This document shows positions 1 to 9,806 of a DNA stretch of 51,675 nucleotides, piece by piece. Made by a program: the position numbers and the translations under genes. Origin of the DNA: Tieghemiomyces parasiticus (taxonomy: Eukaryota > Kickxellomycota > Dimargaritomycetes > Dimargaritales > Dimargaritaceae); NCBI GenBank assembly GCA_027575765.1, contig JANBPT010000241.1:1-51675 (forward strand), in the 5' to 3' direction. The first letter of the stretch is position 1. Every line of letters begins with the position of its first letter. Below the pieces are notes generated by a model. The model was given only the letters and a program-made list of their open reading frames with translations. It ran no database searches and was not told the origin of the DNA.

Positions 1-69
1 GTCTAGCTCAAATGGGAGAGCGCTCGTTTAGCATACGAGAGGCACGGGGATCGATACCCTGGTCCTCCA
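1..69 (+). tRNA. tRNA-Ala (AGC), 5' end cut by window edge
   Basis: The cloverleaf can be folded by eye. The D stem is GCTC at 6-9 with GAGC at 18-21. The anticodon stem is CTCGT at 23-27 with ACGAG at 35-39, and the loop carries anticodon AGC at 30-32. The T arm is CGGGG/CCCTG around a 7-base loop, followed by a GTCCTCC acceptor strand and discriminator A at 69. A T-run follows from 70 and would serve as a Pol III terminator. Only the last three bases of the 5' acceptor strand are inside the window; one of them is a T:T mismatch. The T loop starts ATC rather than TTC, so the copy may be slightly degenerate. Confidence 0.8.
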
Positions 70-944
70 TTTCTTTTATCGTTTTTCATGATTATTAACT
101 CACACCTATTCAGCCCAGGTTTTATTATACCTTAGTATTAGGGCATAGATGTTGTATTATCTTGAAATTATCTTTATTGAATTAAGTGTCCTAGACCTTC
201 CCTACTTCTCTCTTTTTGTTGAGGTTTGTCATGTCTGGCAATCTGCCTTACTTAAGCATACTAGACACTCCAAGGCCCCAGCAACTCTACTACCATGGAG
301 CCCCATGCCACATTTACTGAAACCTCTTTTGGGTATTTTAAACTTAACTTCACTTTCATAATACTAGAGACAGAGATGATCTGCCTTATGGATTCACAAC
401 CCTTGTCCAGATGCCTCTAATGACTATTAGGAGAACTCTCAGTAGACCAGCAGCCTGATAACCAGGGTCCATTTGCCACCTCTAAGAATGGATCATCTCC
501 CTGCCCTTGTGTTGTACTCTGCCATTGCTCAATACACCCCTCTTGGCACTCCACTTACCACTGGGTTGCTGTGGTACCTCACAACCCCTTATATAATATA
601 TATTGAAGTCAGACATGCTCACCCCACTCTGGTGGCTGGCTTATGCCATTCTTACTCATGTCACTTTATTAGCCTGCCCAGCTAATAATTGTTGTTATTT
701 TGCTTAATGGTATTGGTTATTTCCTTAGGTATTATTATAATTCACTTTAACACCTATACTTATGGTGTACTTTCTGCCTTGCTGCAATGTCAGGCTATGG
801 TTGCATCCCCTTTGGAGCTTTGATTAAGCTCTGAGCTTGTATCTACCATTAGCCAATATCCTACCATCATACCTTTGGTACCAGAATGTAGTTCACCTTT
901 ATAAAACCACTTGAATCATGGCTGTATTGGTTTGACATCTGTGG

Positions 945-1062
945 TGATTGGGAACCACCACATTAGATTATCCCAGGGTAAAGTCCAAGTCTGCTATTTC
1001 AGAACCATAAATTCTGTGATAGTAGAAAAGCCTTTTGGTTATGGTATTAGACTTGGGCCTAA
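945..1062 (+). repeat. Diverged direct repeat, copy 1
   Basis: This segment aligns by eye with 2266-2385 in the same orientation. Shared blocks include the string around CCACCACAT, GGTAAAGTCCAA, GTGATAGTAGAA and ACTTG(G/A)G. Many of the mismatches are C/T or G/A changes. Family unknown; probably part of an old transposable element. Confidence 0.75.
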
Positions 1063-2265
1063 TATCAACACAACATCCAATCATTCTAATTCCCCTCCTC
1101 CCTCATATTTCTACTCATGAACTAAGCACTAGTCTCTACTTCCAGCCCCCTAGCCACCCTCCCTTTGGAAACATCACAGCTGCAAGATTTTTTGTAATGG
1201 GTAGTCTTCCCCAGCTACAGAATATATAAAGTATACATTCTCTTCTTGCAGTAGGTGTGGTCATGAGCAAAGAGAGAGTATAATTGCAGGGAGACCTTGA
1301 GAAGGGTGGCAAGTATTTCAATTGAGTGAGGAATGTCCTTGGTGGCTGTAAAAAGGTAAGGAAAGTTAGGTAGTGGAACTGGCTATTGTTCTAGCTAAGC
1401 ATATGAGCAGAGGAATAAAGGGATGGTGAGACCATTGTTGGCTGCTGCCTTGTGTATTGCAGTTGTAAGGGTGTTTTTTTTAGGCAACCATACTCATCAA
1501 TCAAACATGTCTTTACCTGCTATACTAAAAGTCACACCAATGTCAAGCCTGAAACTACCTTTCTAAAGGTATATCCTGCAGGCCCATTTTCTGCTGTTAC
1601 CCCTCCTTATCTTTATACCTCATCCCCTCTACTAAACCTAATGCTGTACCTACAGGTAATCACCCACTTTGCCAATCCAAGGCCTCTATGCAACTGACTC
1701 ACTGGGCCCCTCCTGCAGTCCTCTAGTGGCAACTGGACATATAAGCCAAAACAACACCCACAACACTGGGTGACCATTATTACCACTACCATTGGCTTAG
1801 ACTTCCCTAGCTTGCAGTAATAAACTCCTTTGGCATCTATTCCATTATATACCTGTTATTAATTAGCCTTAGGTTTACTGCAATGTCATTTTATAAGTTC
1901 ATGCAACATTGTAACCCCCAAAGGAAGGTGGCCAGTGGTGTAATTTAATACTGATGGTTTTGCATTAATATAGGTTCTGGTCAATATGGTAGGTGTGATT
2001 CCAGGTTGGATCAATACAAAACAGGCATTTGGTGGATGATATCTATGTATTGAAACCAACTGCTTGATGTCTGAGATTTTGGAAAAGGGCCTATAGTTTG
2101 GAACCTTATAGGTATTTTTCTAGTTTAGAGAATGTGTGGTAGATTGGAACCCAATGGCCAGTTAATTCAGGTGAAGGAAGGATGGATAAATATAGTGTAA
2201 ATCTTATGTAGATTTGTTGGATTAACTAGCCAGTGGGTGTGCTAGATGTTGGGACTAGTTTGTAG

Positions 2266-2385
2266 TCATTGGGACCCACCACATCAGATCATCATAAGGT
2301 AAAGTCCAATAGTCTACCATTTTAAAACTAGAAATTATGTGATAGTAGAATAGCCTATTTTTTGGAATGAGATTGGACTTGAGTC
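2266..2385 (+). repeat. Diverged direct repeat, copy 2
   Basis: Second copy of the repeat at 945-1062, same strand, about 1.3 kb downstream. It shares GGTAAAGTCCAA and GTGATAGTAGAA blocks with small indels between them. Both copies lie in the CpG-free tract. Confidence 0.75.
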
Positions 2386-2979
2386 CTATTTCAGCTCAAA
2401 GGTGTTTATATGGTTGCAATTTGGTATAGATTGTTGGTGAGGGGGAAAATTACTAATATGCATGGGTGGCCAAGGAAGGTGTGAATAAGGTTCATAGTGG
2501 TTGTCTTCTTGAGCAGGCTGTGGTATACAGTGATTTTAGGTCTCCATAATTAACTCCTTGAAATAAAATGTACCTAAAAATGCACAGTAAGAAGATACCA
2601 GGGGCCCAGGGTTGGCTAGAGTAATAATCCTGCTACACTCTAGTTCATGAAAAACAGTTAACATATGAGACGCTGCTTTTATCCACATGGGAACACTACA
2701 GGGAGGGGAGCCACTGCTATTGGGGAGAGTCCCCTCCCCATGCTTCTCCATGTAGGACACGGGCCAGGAGGAATAGCTGGTGTATAGTAAGAAGCAAATA
2801 TAGTAAATCTAAGTTCACAACAGTGGAAATTTAATGTTGAAATTGACTTATTCTTCAAAGGCTTAACTTCATTAAATTGGTAGACAATAATTTAAGTACC
2901 GTATAAAATTCCATTACTCCAATAGTTGCCATGGAGATGCGCAGTCTTAACCGAGTGATTATTAAAACGAAAAAACATA

Positions 2980-3051
2980 CTCTCCGGCGGGGAATTGAAC
3001 CCCGGTCTCCTGCGTGACAGGCAGGGATACTTACCACTATACTACCGAAGA
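2980..3051 (-). tRNA. tRNA-Asp (GTC)
   Basis: Read on the minus strand, the gene starts TCTTCGG at 3051 and ends CCGGAGA plus discriminator G at 2980, giving a 7-bp acceptor stem with one G:T pair. The anticodon stem CCTGC/GCAGG encloses loop CTGTCAC with anticodon GTC. The B box reads GGTTCAATTCC. A run of six T on the minus strand (2970-2975) lies just downstream as a Pol III terminator. It is 72 nt and intronless, and all arms pair. Confidence 0.95.
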
Positions 3052-4327
3052 AGTCGTGTTGTGTGGAGCCATCTGTAGGTTCTAGACTTAATGAGATTTA
3101 GAAGCCAAGATACATATTCAGGCAAGATTAGTTTTATAATTAAGGCCTAGGTGAAACTGGACGGGTCATAGTAAGACCAGTAGAATTACTTTAGAAACGC
3201 CACATGTAAATCATAACTCGCCACCTAGTGATTGCCCAAGTGTATATAGTCATACCACAGTGGCTCACTGTGGCAAAGGGGAGTTCTTTTGATAAAGTTA
3301 TTTCCGTAATATCTTTTGGTTATTCCTTGACCTGGCGACTTTTGTAGTCTATCATTTACTCTATTAACCTTTCGTAGGTTATTGTCACTGTATGTTTTAT
3401 TTATTGCAGTACCCTGAACCTCCGTAGTTTGGTGGAGCTTTATTGTTATTACATCTTTGGTATATACCTAAGGCTAAGCTCCACAGTTTTGTAAAGCCAA
3501 GAACGGCTCCTGCCTTTGAGGAGCTGTAATAGGCCGCGCCTATACAACCATCAAAAAGTAACAAAAGAAAAGAGGCTGGGCAACCTCTGGGAGAGGCCCG
3601 GAAGAGACGGGGGGCCAGCCAGGCCCTCCACCAATTAGTGCCAATCATTTATTATAGTCATAGTATAAAAGCCAGGCCCAAGTATGCAACACAGGGCCTG
3701 GCAGCTTATTCCCAATTTCTGTCCCATAGTGCCATCCATTGGCACTATTCCATCAGTAAAGTCTAGTACCAATATTTCCCTAAGCTTGCTTGTTGGTAAA
3801 TGTTTCTAGATTTTATTTTGATGTTTTCTCCATCAATAGTTAACCTACCAAACTTTGTGTTACAGATTCGGACAGCCCTGGTCCAACTGTACATTCCTGA
3901 ATTTTCCACTTTGACTTGGAGGTTCTTTTGAAAGCAGGACCAACTTCTAGATATTGGTCTGCTTTACATGTTTTGTGAAGAATAGATATGTAATTGTAGT
4001 GCCGTGGGCACTAGCAAAGCAATTTGTATCAGAGTCTGAGAAACGGAATGGTTTCATATGCACCCAACCATGAAGGACAATGGTTCTCTACACCGCCTGT
4101 AACATTGCAACCATTTCGCCTATATTCTTAACTGTTCATTTAACCATATCCATAACTTGCCTTGTGACTACCTGACCAGCGGATGTTTACTATCCTGGGA
4201 AACTCATTTCAATTGCTCACCATCCGTTGAACCAATCCTATACTTAGTTTATTGTATCTTGAGGGTATTCATTCCCAATTTCCTTGATAACCACTTGCAA
4301 TCGTGATCCATTGGTTGACTAACGACA
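3052..4327. other. Intergenic, no gene recognised
   Basis: No protein-like reading frame is supported. CpG is present here, unlike in the tract to the left. A TATAAAAG motif at 3664-3671 on the plus strand, followed by a hairpin, may be part of a younger repeat or LTR, but I could not define its ends. Confidence 0.4.
3671..3702 (+). repeat. Perfect 9-bp inverted repeat (hairpin)
   Basis: GCCAGGCCC at 3671-3679 and GGGCCTGGC at 3694-3702 are exact reverse complements around a 14-nt loop. It directly follows TATAAAA at 3664, so a transcript starting there would carry this hairpin near its 5' end. Function unknown. Confidence 0.8.
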
Positions 4328-4335
4328 TATATAAG
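4328..4335 (+). promoter_or_regulatory. TATA box (TATATAAG) upstream of broken ORF
   Basis: TATATAAG lies 126 bp before the ATG at 4454, matching the TATA-to-ATG spacing of recognised genes in this window. A second AT-rich TATAAAAAA lies at 4407, closer to the start. Confidence 0.4.
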
Positions 4336-4453
4336 GGTTAGGACGCCTCTGTCTTTACACGGGGATGATCTCTTCTTACTGACTTCGAACCAGCAACATT
4401 TGTCACTATAAAAAACCTTTCCCTACACACTCTATTTATTTATAAAAATCACC

Positions 4454-4720
4454 ATGAACGCTTCGACCAATTCTACTTCCCCTACAGCCGTCTCGCAACC
4501 TCAAGCCTCTGATGCGGTTCCTATGAGCTGTCCAGCTTCCGCTAAAGGTCCGTTGACCTCCAAATGGGCGGAACAGACATTCTGCAAAGGACCCATGCCA
4601 CCGGCGGCAAAACATAATGTCCTTTTAATAAGGAACTGGGTACCCCAAGGCAGGGCAGGGAAAACACTCCCAGAACATAGAAGTACTGATGTGCTGGGTA
4701 TATATAGGATACTAAACTAA
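4454..4720 (+). pseudogene. 5' fragment of a gene, apparently cut by a repeat
   Basis: An ATG in a good context (ATCACCATGA) opens a frame of 88 codons. The first roughly 50 codons are Ser/Thr/Pro/Ala-rich with normal CpG content. From about 4605 the DNA becomes CpG-poor like the repeat tracts, and the frame runs on into what looks like repeat sequence and stops. I infer that the original gene was interrupted near 4605. I do not recognise the protein. It could instead be a genuine small Ser-rich protein or a chance frame. Confidence 0.35.
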
Positions 4721-4809
4721 AGTTGTTTTTGTTTTGATTGCCTAACTTTGGTGACCCTTTAGTTACATCATTAATTGAAATGTTTTTGGCTAGATAATCT
4801 AAAAGTTGG

Positions 4810-5285
4810 TGTTGGACCAAGCCCTGGGAAATTGGCCCATCATTGGTGGGAGAAATGGCCTGACCATATACTCAACCTGTATTGGCTTTCCCATGTCTTG
4901 GTGTCACCATTTGGTTCATCTGCTGGGCTGCAGGCGTGCTAATGCATTCTGGTGGCTTGCTCTAACTGAGTCTGCCCACCAGGAATCTTCAGGAGTCCTA
5001 AGTTCATCTGGGCTCCACATTTTGTGGTGCCAACACCTGCTTTGCCTCTTGAAGGCATATGATTGGCATGTCAACATTGGGAAAGCAAAAACACTAGCCA
5101 AGCCCTTTGTGGGGAAGGCCAGGATTAAGGTTTAAGGTTACACACCTTATGCAGGGGATGCAGATTCTTTCCCTGCTCACTGGTATAAAAGCAAGCCTGC
5201 GCAGTTAGGCAAGGGCTCACCAGTGGATTTTTGCTATCTATTGATTTATTTTTCAGTAAAACTTTATTTCATTTATTTGCAACAA
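4810..5285 (+). mobile_element. Candidate solo LTR, plus orientation
   Basis: The segment starts TGTTG and ends CAACA, as LTRs typically do. It has a TATAAAAG box at 5184-5191 in its second half and then an AT-rich polyadenylation-like stretch before the end. It is strongly CpG-depleted, with only two CpG between about 4605 and 5320. No matching target-site duplication is visible in the flanks (GTTGG against ACTAG), so the ends are uncertain. No reverse transcriptase or integrase frame is present. Confidence 0.4.
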
Positions 5286-5439
5286 CTAGCCTTGGAACAA
5301 TCCCATACTATTTACACTTCACCGCTTATGTAAACAATCCTGCCTGTTGACATTTTCTCTCTGCCTTGCCATTAGGCCCAGACCATTGTTGCGTATGGCC
5401 TAACCAAAGATCTCTGCCCCAAGCCAAGCACCACAATTT

Positions 5440-5785
5440 TGTTGTGAACAATGGCACTTCAGTGTCTTTTGTATGGTGTAATAAATGAGGATGATAAAAA
5501 ATAATAGTTGAATCCAGTCAAAATATGAAAAGAGAGAATATCTGATATCCTTTATTGTAGGGCGCAGTTGACGCCTTTTATATTTGGAAGAAAACAAAGC
5601 TTAATCAGCAAACAAGAATGAAAGACAGATAGTAACAGTTCCTTTGACAAAGTGACAAGTCTGATATCTATCACATAGAATTAGAGTCAAAGGGTTGTCC
5701 AAACCTGATAAACAGATGTAAGATTGATTCATCAAAACTTAATAAGGAGAGTGATAAAAGGGGTTGTTAGGCCCTGCGCACAACA
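5440..5785 (-). mobile_element. LTR of a retrotransposon, minus orientation
   Basis: On the minus strand the 346-bp segment begins TGTTGTG and ends CACAACA, a perfect 7-bp terminal inverted repeat. Inside, in the right order, are a TATAAAAGGC box (about 5580) and an AATAAA signal (about 5555). Beyond the LTR end, the minus strand reads AAATTGTGGTGCTTGGC, which could be a primer-binding region. The internal part would therefore extend towards lower coordinates, but it is truncated within about 100 bp. Only a remnant of the element is left. Confidence 0.6.
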
Positions 5786-7171
5786 TGATATATAGCATCA
5801 ACTGAACCCCAAAAAACAAACTGCAAGTCAATCAACTACCATCAAATATCCAACACAATAGTGATCAAATGGCTTTGGGGTGGTGTGTAGTAGCCAAGAA
5901 GCGCCTTGTGGCACCCACTAGTCCCCTCACATTCCAGGCCATTGCCGCCAACTAAGCCATCTATCTAGTGTGGCTTCAACCCCCTAATTCATCTCCGCCC
6001 TTGCTATCTTCATCTTACCCCTACGCATCAATGCTTCAACCTCCTAATTCACTCTTACTTTACGCACCAAAGCCGATTTAATCCACCCTCTCATTTGCAC
6101 CATTTTGACTAATGACATCAAGGACAGTGCCTTAAGCAGCACGTCTCAAAGGTCTGCCTGTTGTATAAGCCGGTGAACGAACCCCTTGGTAAAGCTAGTG
6201 TCATGCTATATATTTAAGTGAGTGTACCAATCACTCCCGGTTTCTTACCTACCACTTAGTTGAGGGAGAAGGCGAGGGGAGTTTCAAAGGAGAAAAGAAG
6301 AACGAAAATAGAAGAAATTTACCAGGCATGGGCTAATTCCTGAATTGTCAAGGCGTGTGCAGGCTAGCCAAGAAGCTTGGTTGTCATTAACCAGCAGTGG
6401 ATGATTATAGTAGCCACATTAATTCAGGGTCACTGTGGAGCCGTAGTCCCTTCCCTTCCAATCTCCACTTTAGCTGGCACTTGGGAGTATATGAATGACC
6501 CAATAGTAGTTTAGACACATGGATTAGCGTAGCCTAATCCTAGCACCATACCAAACTTGCTGCACTTTGGTAAACTAGAGCTGGGCGAGTATTTTATTAG
6601 CGTTTTCTTGTCAGTCAATTTTCATTACCATACCCTATTGCTGCCACCCTTCTTCACCAGCAATCCCCTGACAGAGTAGGCAGGGGACCATTAGAGGCCA
6701 CCTCAGGCGTCAACCACGCAGACCCCAGGTGGCCATGTGCACTTGTAGCGCCAACTACGTTTCTCAATCTAGTAAGGGGTATAAAAGGAATAGCTCTGGT
6801 ATGCGACCCGGCCACTCTCATTTAGTCTACCTTGGGTCTAGGTGGTTCATTTCGGTTAGTTAACCAGTAACTAAGTACTCCCCAGTTAAAAAGGGGCATT
6901 CAATTGCCATCCCACTCAACCTCCTAATGCACCCGTCGTTCCATTGGACAACTAGCCTGCCTAGTATCGGGACTAATGCCATGTATCTATGTTTACTGAG
7001 GTTGGAGTACTGGTCATCCCAGAGCCGGACCACAAACCCTGACAGCGAAAAAGAATAAATATAATTATAGGACACAAGGTGAACCGTCAAGCTCAACTGG
7101 CCATGTGAAGAACTAAATCAACTACGGATTCAGCCACGGCAGAGGTAGCGTCTAGTCTCTGACGGTCGTCA
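5786..7171. other. Intergenic, no gene recognised
   Basis: CpG content recovers gradually. A TATAAAAGG motif at 6781 on the plus strand has no convincing ORF after it. A short inverted repeat (CCCCTG and CAGGGG) sits near 6667-6688. I see no coding region. Confidence 0.4.
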
Positions 7172-7783
7172 CTATAAGGCTGTACTTCCCGTGACTTTCT
7201 TAATGTAGTGGAGAGCCTGACCATACGGGGTTCCCAACTTGGCTGCGTTACTAGTCGATCGCCCGTCGCACTCGTACTCATTGTATGTACTGCCCCGATT
7301 GCAACCAAAGCTGGTGCCCTTACTTCCGAAACCTCTAGAGTTGCTGTCGTCGCCAAAAGCACGCTTCTCCGCATTGTTGTTGCCCTTCGTATTGGCGGTT
7401 GCCATCTGATCTTCCATCCAGGGGTTGGAATCTGCTAGGAAGTCCTGGTTCAGCTCATTCAGCTCTTCGTAATCGGTTTCGTCTGGCAATCCCTCGAGAT
7501 AATTCGTATAGATATTCCTGTCATCGTCTTCGTTGTCCAGGCTCCGTGGCGAGAGGGGCTCTTCAAGATCCATGCTGTTAAAGTTGGATTCATGGATAGC
7601 ACTCCATTTGACCTTGTTCGCCGCCGAAATGGGGTTACCGGACGTAAAAGGATTGGTGGACGGGGGATCGGATAAGGCGCCATCAACAGCAACGTCAGCA
7701 TTGTCAAACGGGAGGGTGTACGCAGGGAGAGCTGCGGCAGCACTGAGCATGCCCACGGCGGCTAAGGCTAGGCTATACTTCAT
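7172..7783 (-). CDS. Small secreted protein precursor with Kex2-like site
   Basis: This is an intronless 203-residue protein. It starts at the ATG at 7783; the longer upstream frame has no ATG. Residues 1-20 form a classic signal peptide (MKYSLALAAV then an Ala-rich core). Residues 21-139 are acidic and low complexity (EDDD, DETDYEELNE). A Lys-Arg pair at 140-141 is followed by a Gly/Ser-rich tail of 62 residues with only two cysteines (161 and 172), which could form one disulfide. The layout of signal, acidic pro-region, dibasic site and Cys-containing tail suggests a processed secreted peptide. I do not recognise the family. A TATA box lies upstream at 7956-7962. Confidence 0.7.
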   Translation of the reverse strand: MKYSLALAAVGMLSAAAALPAYTLPFDNADVAVDGALSDPPSTNPFTSGNPISAANKVKWSAIHESNFNSMDLEEPLSPRSLDNEDDDRNIYTNYLEGLPDETDYEELNELNQDFLADSNPWMEDQMATANTKGNNNAEKRAFGDDSNSRGFGSKGTSFGCNRGSTYNEYECDGRSTSNAAKLGTPYGQALHYIKKVTGSTAL

Positions 7784-7955
7784 GTTGGTGGTGGAGGGAG
7801 AGGGCGGTAGGAGCGGGAAAGGGCTTACTGGTGCAGAGCTCAATAGCTGGCTGAGAGAAAAGCGGGGCGGATAAACTTGGTGAGGAGAGTTAAGTGGTGT
7901 GAGATGAAGTAGGATGTAGGTGGGGTATGGCTGAACAATGTAGGGCAGTTCCCCG

Positions 7956-7962
7956 CTTTATA
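7956..7962 (-). promoter_or_regulatory. TATA box of the secreted-protein gene
   Basis: On the minus strand it reads TATAAAG, about 175 bp upstream of the ATG at 7783. Confidence 0.5.
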
Positions 7963-9077
7963 TGGGTGATGCTTTATGGCCAGTCAAGAAAACAGAGCTG
8001 CTTTCTACTCTCACATATGCAAACGCACAGGGGGGCATAGGTGCGGACCATGTTCACGTAGGTGGGGCCAACGGAATATGGTGCGCGGGGACAAAAGGTT
8101 AGCGGTCAAGTCGTTGCTCCTAATGACCAAGCACCGCCCTCATCCAACTGGCCTCACTGGCAAATGGAGCTGCACTGTGCAACGTTACGAGAGCAAGGCG
8201 GCAGCGAATGTAAAAGGTGCAAGTTGTAATGCGAAGCAGCCCGCCCTAGTGGCAAGGCATGAACAACAGCAAAGAAAAAAAAAAGACCACAGCCAGCTGC
8301 CGCTTTCCTCTCCTCTTGCCTCTACCTCACGGTCATCACGACTTTCGCAACGTTACTCTTGTGTCGCATCGTCCATTGGGTGAAGCAGTATCAAAGCTAC
8401 GGAGGATCCCTGCAACGGGAGACATCGCACAGTGGCCAACCGTGAAGGTTCTGTGAATAATAGTAGTAAAGGGATGGGCCCCGGTTACAGCACCCTTTGT
8501 TGCAGGAATTCCCAACTCTTCGCCTCTCCCATTCCAACCCAACCCTCCCCTTTGCCCCTTTTCCTCACCAGTTTAGCCGCCCAGTCACTAGAATTGGTTT
8601 CTCCACCCATCACTGCCACTATAGGGAACAGTTCTGCCAGTGAGCTGAGGCAGATGTTTGCTTGGGGAGAATGGCGATAGCCCACGGACCAAGTGATGAT
8701 GGCAAGGATGTGCAGCCCACTACTGGCACGGTATAGGTTGTTCTGCGAACCATGCAAGCTATAGACACTAAATTTTGGACTTACTTGTGAAAGTGTGCCC
8801 ATGTGCCCTGGAGCTTGATGTTTGTGCCATATCAGGGCAGATACCATGTAGCAGGAGAAGGAAAGGTGTGGCACCGTTGCGTTAATATAGGCACCATGTT
8901 TCAGGGGGGGGGGAAGCGCTCTCTCAGGGGCACGGCACACAGGGCCTTCAGTGAGACCCAGGTGCAAATCCTGATAAGGTATGGGAGGCAGTTGCCTATT
9001 CCTCACCCATCACAACACCCGTCCATACAGGTATGCGCCCCGCTATGATTGTGTAGTGTGGCGGCAGGTTTCCAGCA
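7963..9077. other. Intergenic, no supported gene
   Basis: An Arg/Lys-rich plus-strand frame from 7976 and a minus-strand frame ending at 8485 are open but look non-coding; the latter has no ATG start. A 10-base G run lies at 8904-8913. Nothing else stands out. Confidence 0.4.
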
Positions 9078-9194
9078 GGGATATAATCTGCCCTGCTGCT
9101 CCTCCACGACTGCAGCCTGCTTAGATGCTCGACTACCACCTCTTGTTTCCTGATCATTTCTATTTTACGCGTCCCAGCCACGCCACACTCCGAT

Positions 9195-9806
9195 ATGGAT
9201 CTCCAAGGCTCCTGTCACTGTGGGCAAGTGAAATTCACCTGCATCAGCCATACCCCCGTGCCTTATATGCTCTGCTACTGTTCCATCTGTCGCAAACTCC
9301 AGGGTGGCAGTGGCAGCAACATCAATATCATGGCCGTCGCCGAATCACTGCGTATCATACAGGGCGAGCAATCCATCAAGAACTACGTGGCCCTGCCAGA
9401 GACTCGCGGCCCAGCTAAACTGGACCATGACATTGACGGCAGCAATGACGATGAAACCACCAAGGCCAAGGAGGGAGGTCAGTCGCAACGGTCAGCCAAA
9501 CAGCGTATGGTGGTCACCCGCAAGGCTGGCTATGACCGCAAGTTCTGTATGACCTGTGGTAGTTACCTGTGGGGATTTGACAGTGACTATGCCGACAATA
9601 TCTACCCATTTGCATCAGCAATTGACACCGACCTCCCCGTACCGGAAGTGACGTACCATATCAAGCTGAACTCGACCACCCAGTGGGCTGATCCACGTAA
9701 CCCCGTGTACCGCCATGCTAACGAAACGACCCAGTGCTTCTTTGACGATTACCCAGATAGCGCCATCATTGACTGGCATAAGAAACACGGGCATTATGTG
9801 GATTAG
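9195..9806 (+). CDS. GFA/CENP-V domain zinc protein
   Basis: This is an intronless 203-residue protein of the GFA (glutathione-dependent formaldehyde-activating, CENP-V/GFA) fold. The zinc-binding cysteines are in the expected order: CHCG at residues 7-10 (C7, C9), C27-x-C29-x-x-C32 and CMTC at 118-121. The family binds two zinc ions, and some bacterial members assist formaldehyde detoxification with glutathione. Most fungal members have no proven substrate, so the activity is not assigned. Residues 73-105 form a charged insertion (SNDDETTKAK) between the second and third Cys motifs. The start is the first ATG of the frame; a TATA-like GATATAAT lies about 115 bp upstream near 9078. Confidence 0.85.
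   Translation: MDLQGSCHCGQVKFTCISHTPVPYMLCYCSICRKLQGGSGSNINIMAVAESLRIIQGEQSIKNYVALPETRGPAKLDHDIDGSNDDETTKAKEGGQSQRSAKQRMVVTRKAGYDRKFCMTCGSYLWGFDSDYADNIYPFASAIDTDLPVPEVTYHIKLNSTTQWADPRNPVYRHANETTQCFFDDYPDSAIIDWHKKHGHYVD

Larger units (their letters stand above)
70..2979. other. Gene-free, CpG-depleted intergenic tract between two tRNA genes
   Basis: I see no convincing gene here; open frames are short and unlike known proteins. Reading line by line, I find no CG dinucleotide from 82 to 2670, although C and G are otherwise common. TG and CA are abundant. This is the footprint expected from deamination of methylated CpG, as in silenced repeats. It contains a diverged direct repeat (945-1062 and 2266-2385). 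CpG reappears from 2671 towards the tRNA-Asp gene. Confidence 0.8.

Noticed and set aside
7976..8383. 135-codon plus-strand ORF, Arg/Lys-rich
   Set aside because: Composition follows a purine-rich run and resembles no protein. The nearest TATA-like motif is only about 17 bp upstream.
8485..9006. 173-codon minus-strand frame
   Set aside because: It has no ATG at the start and no family similarity, and it overlaps a G-run and low-complexity DNA.
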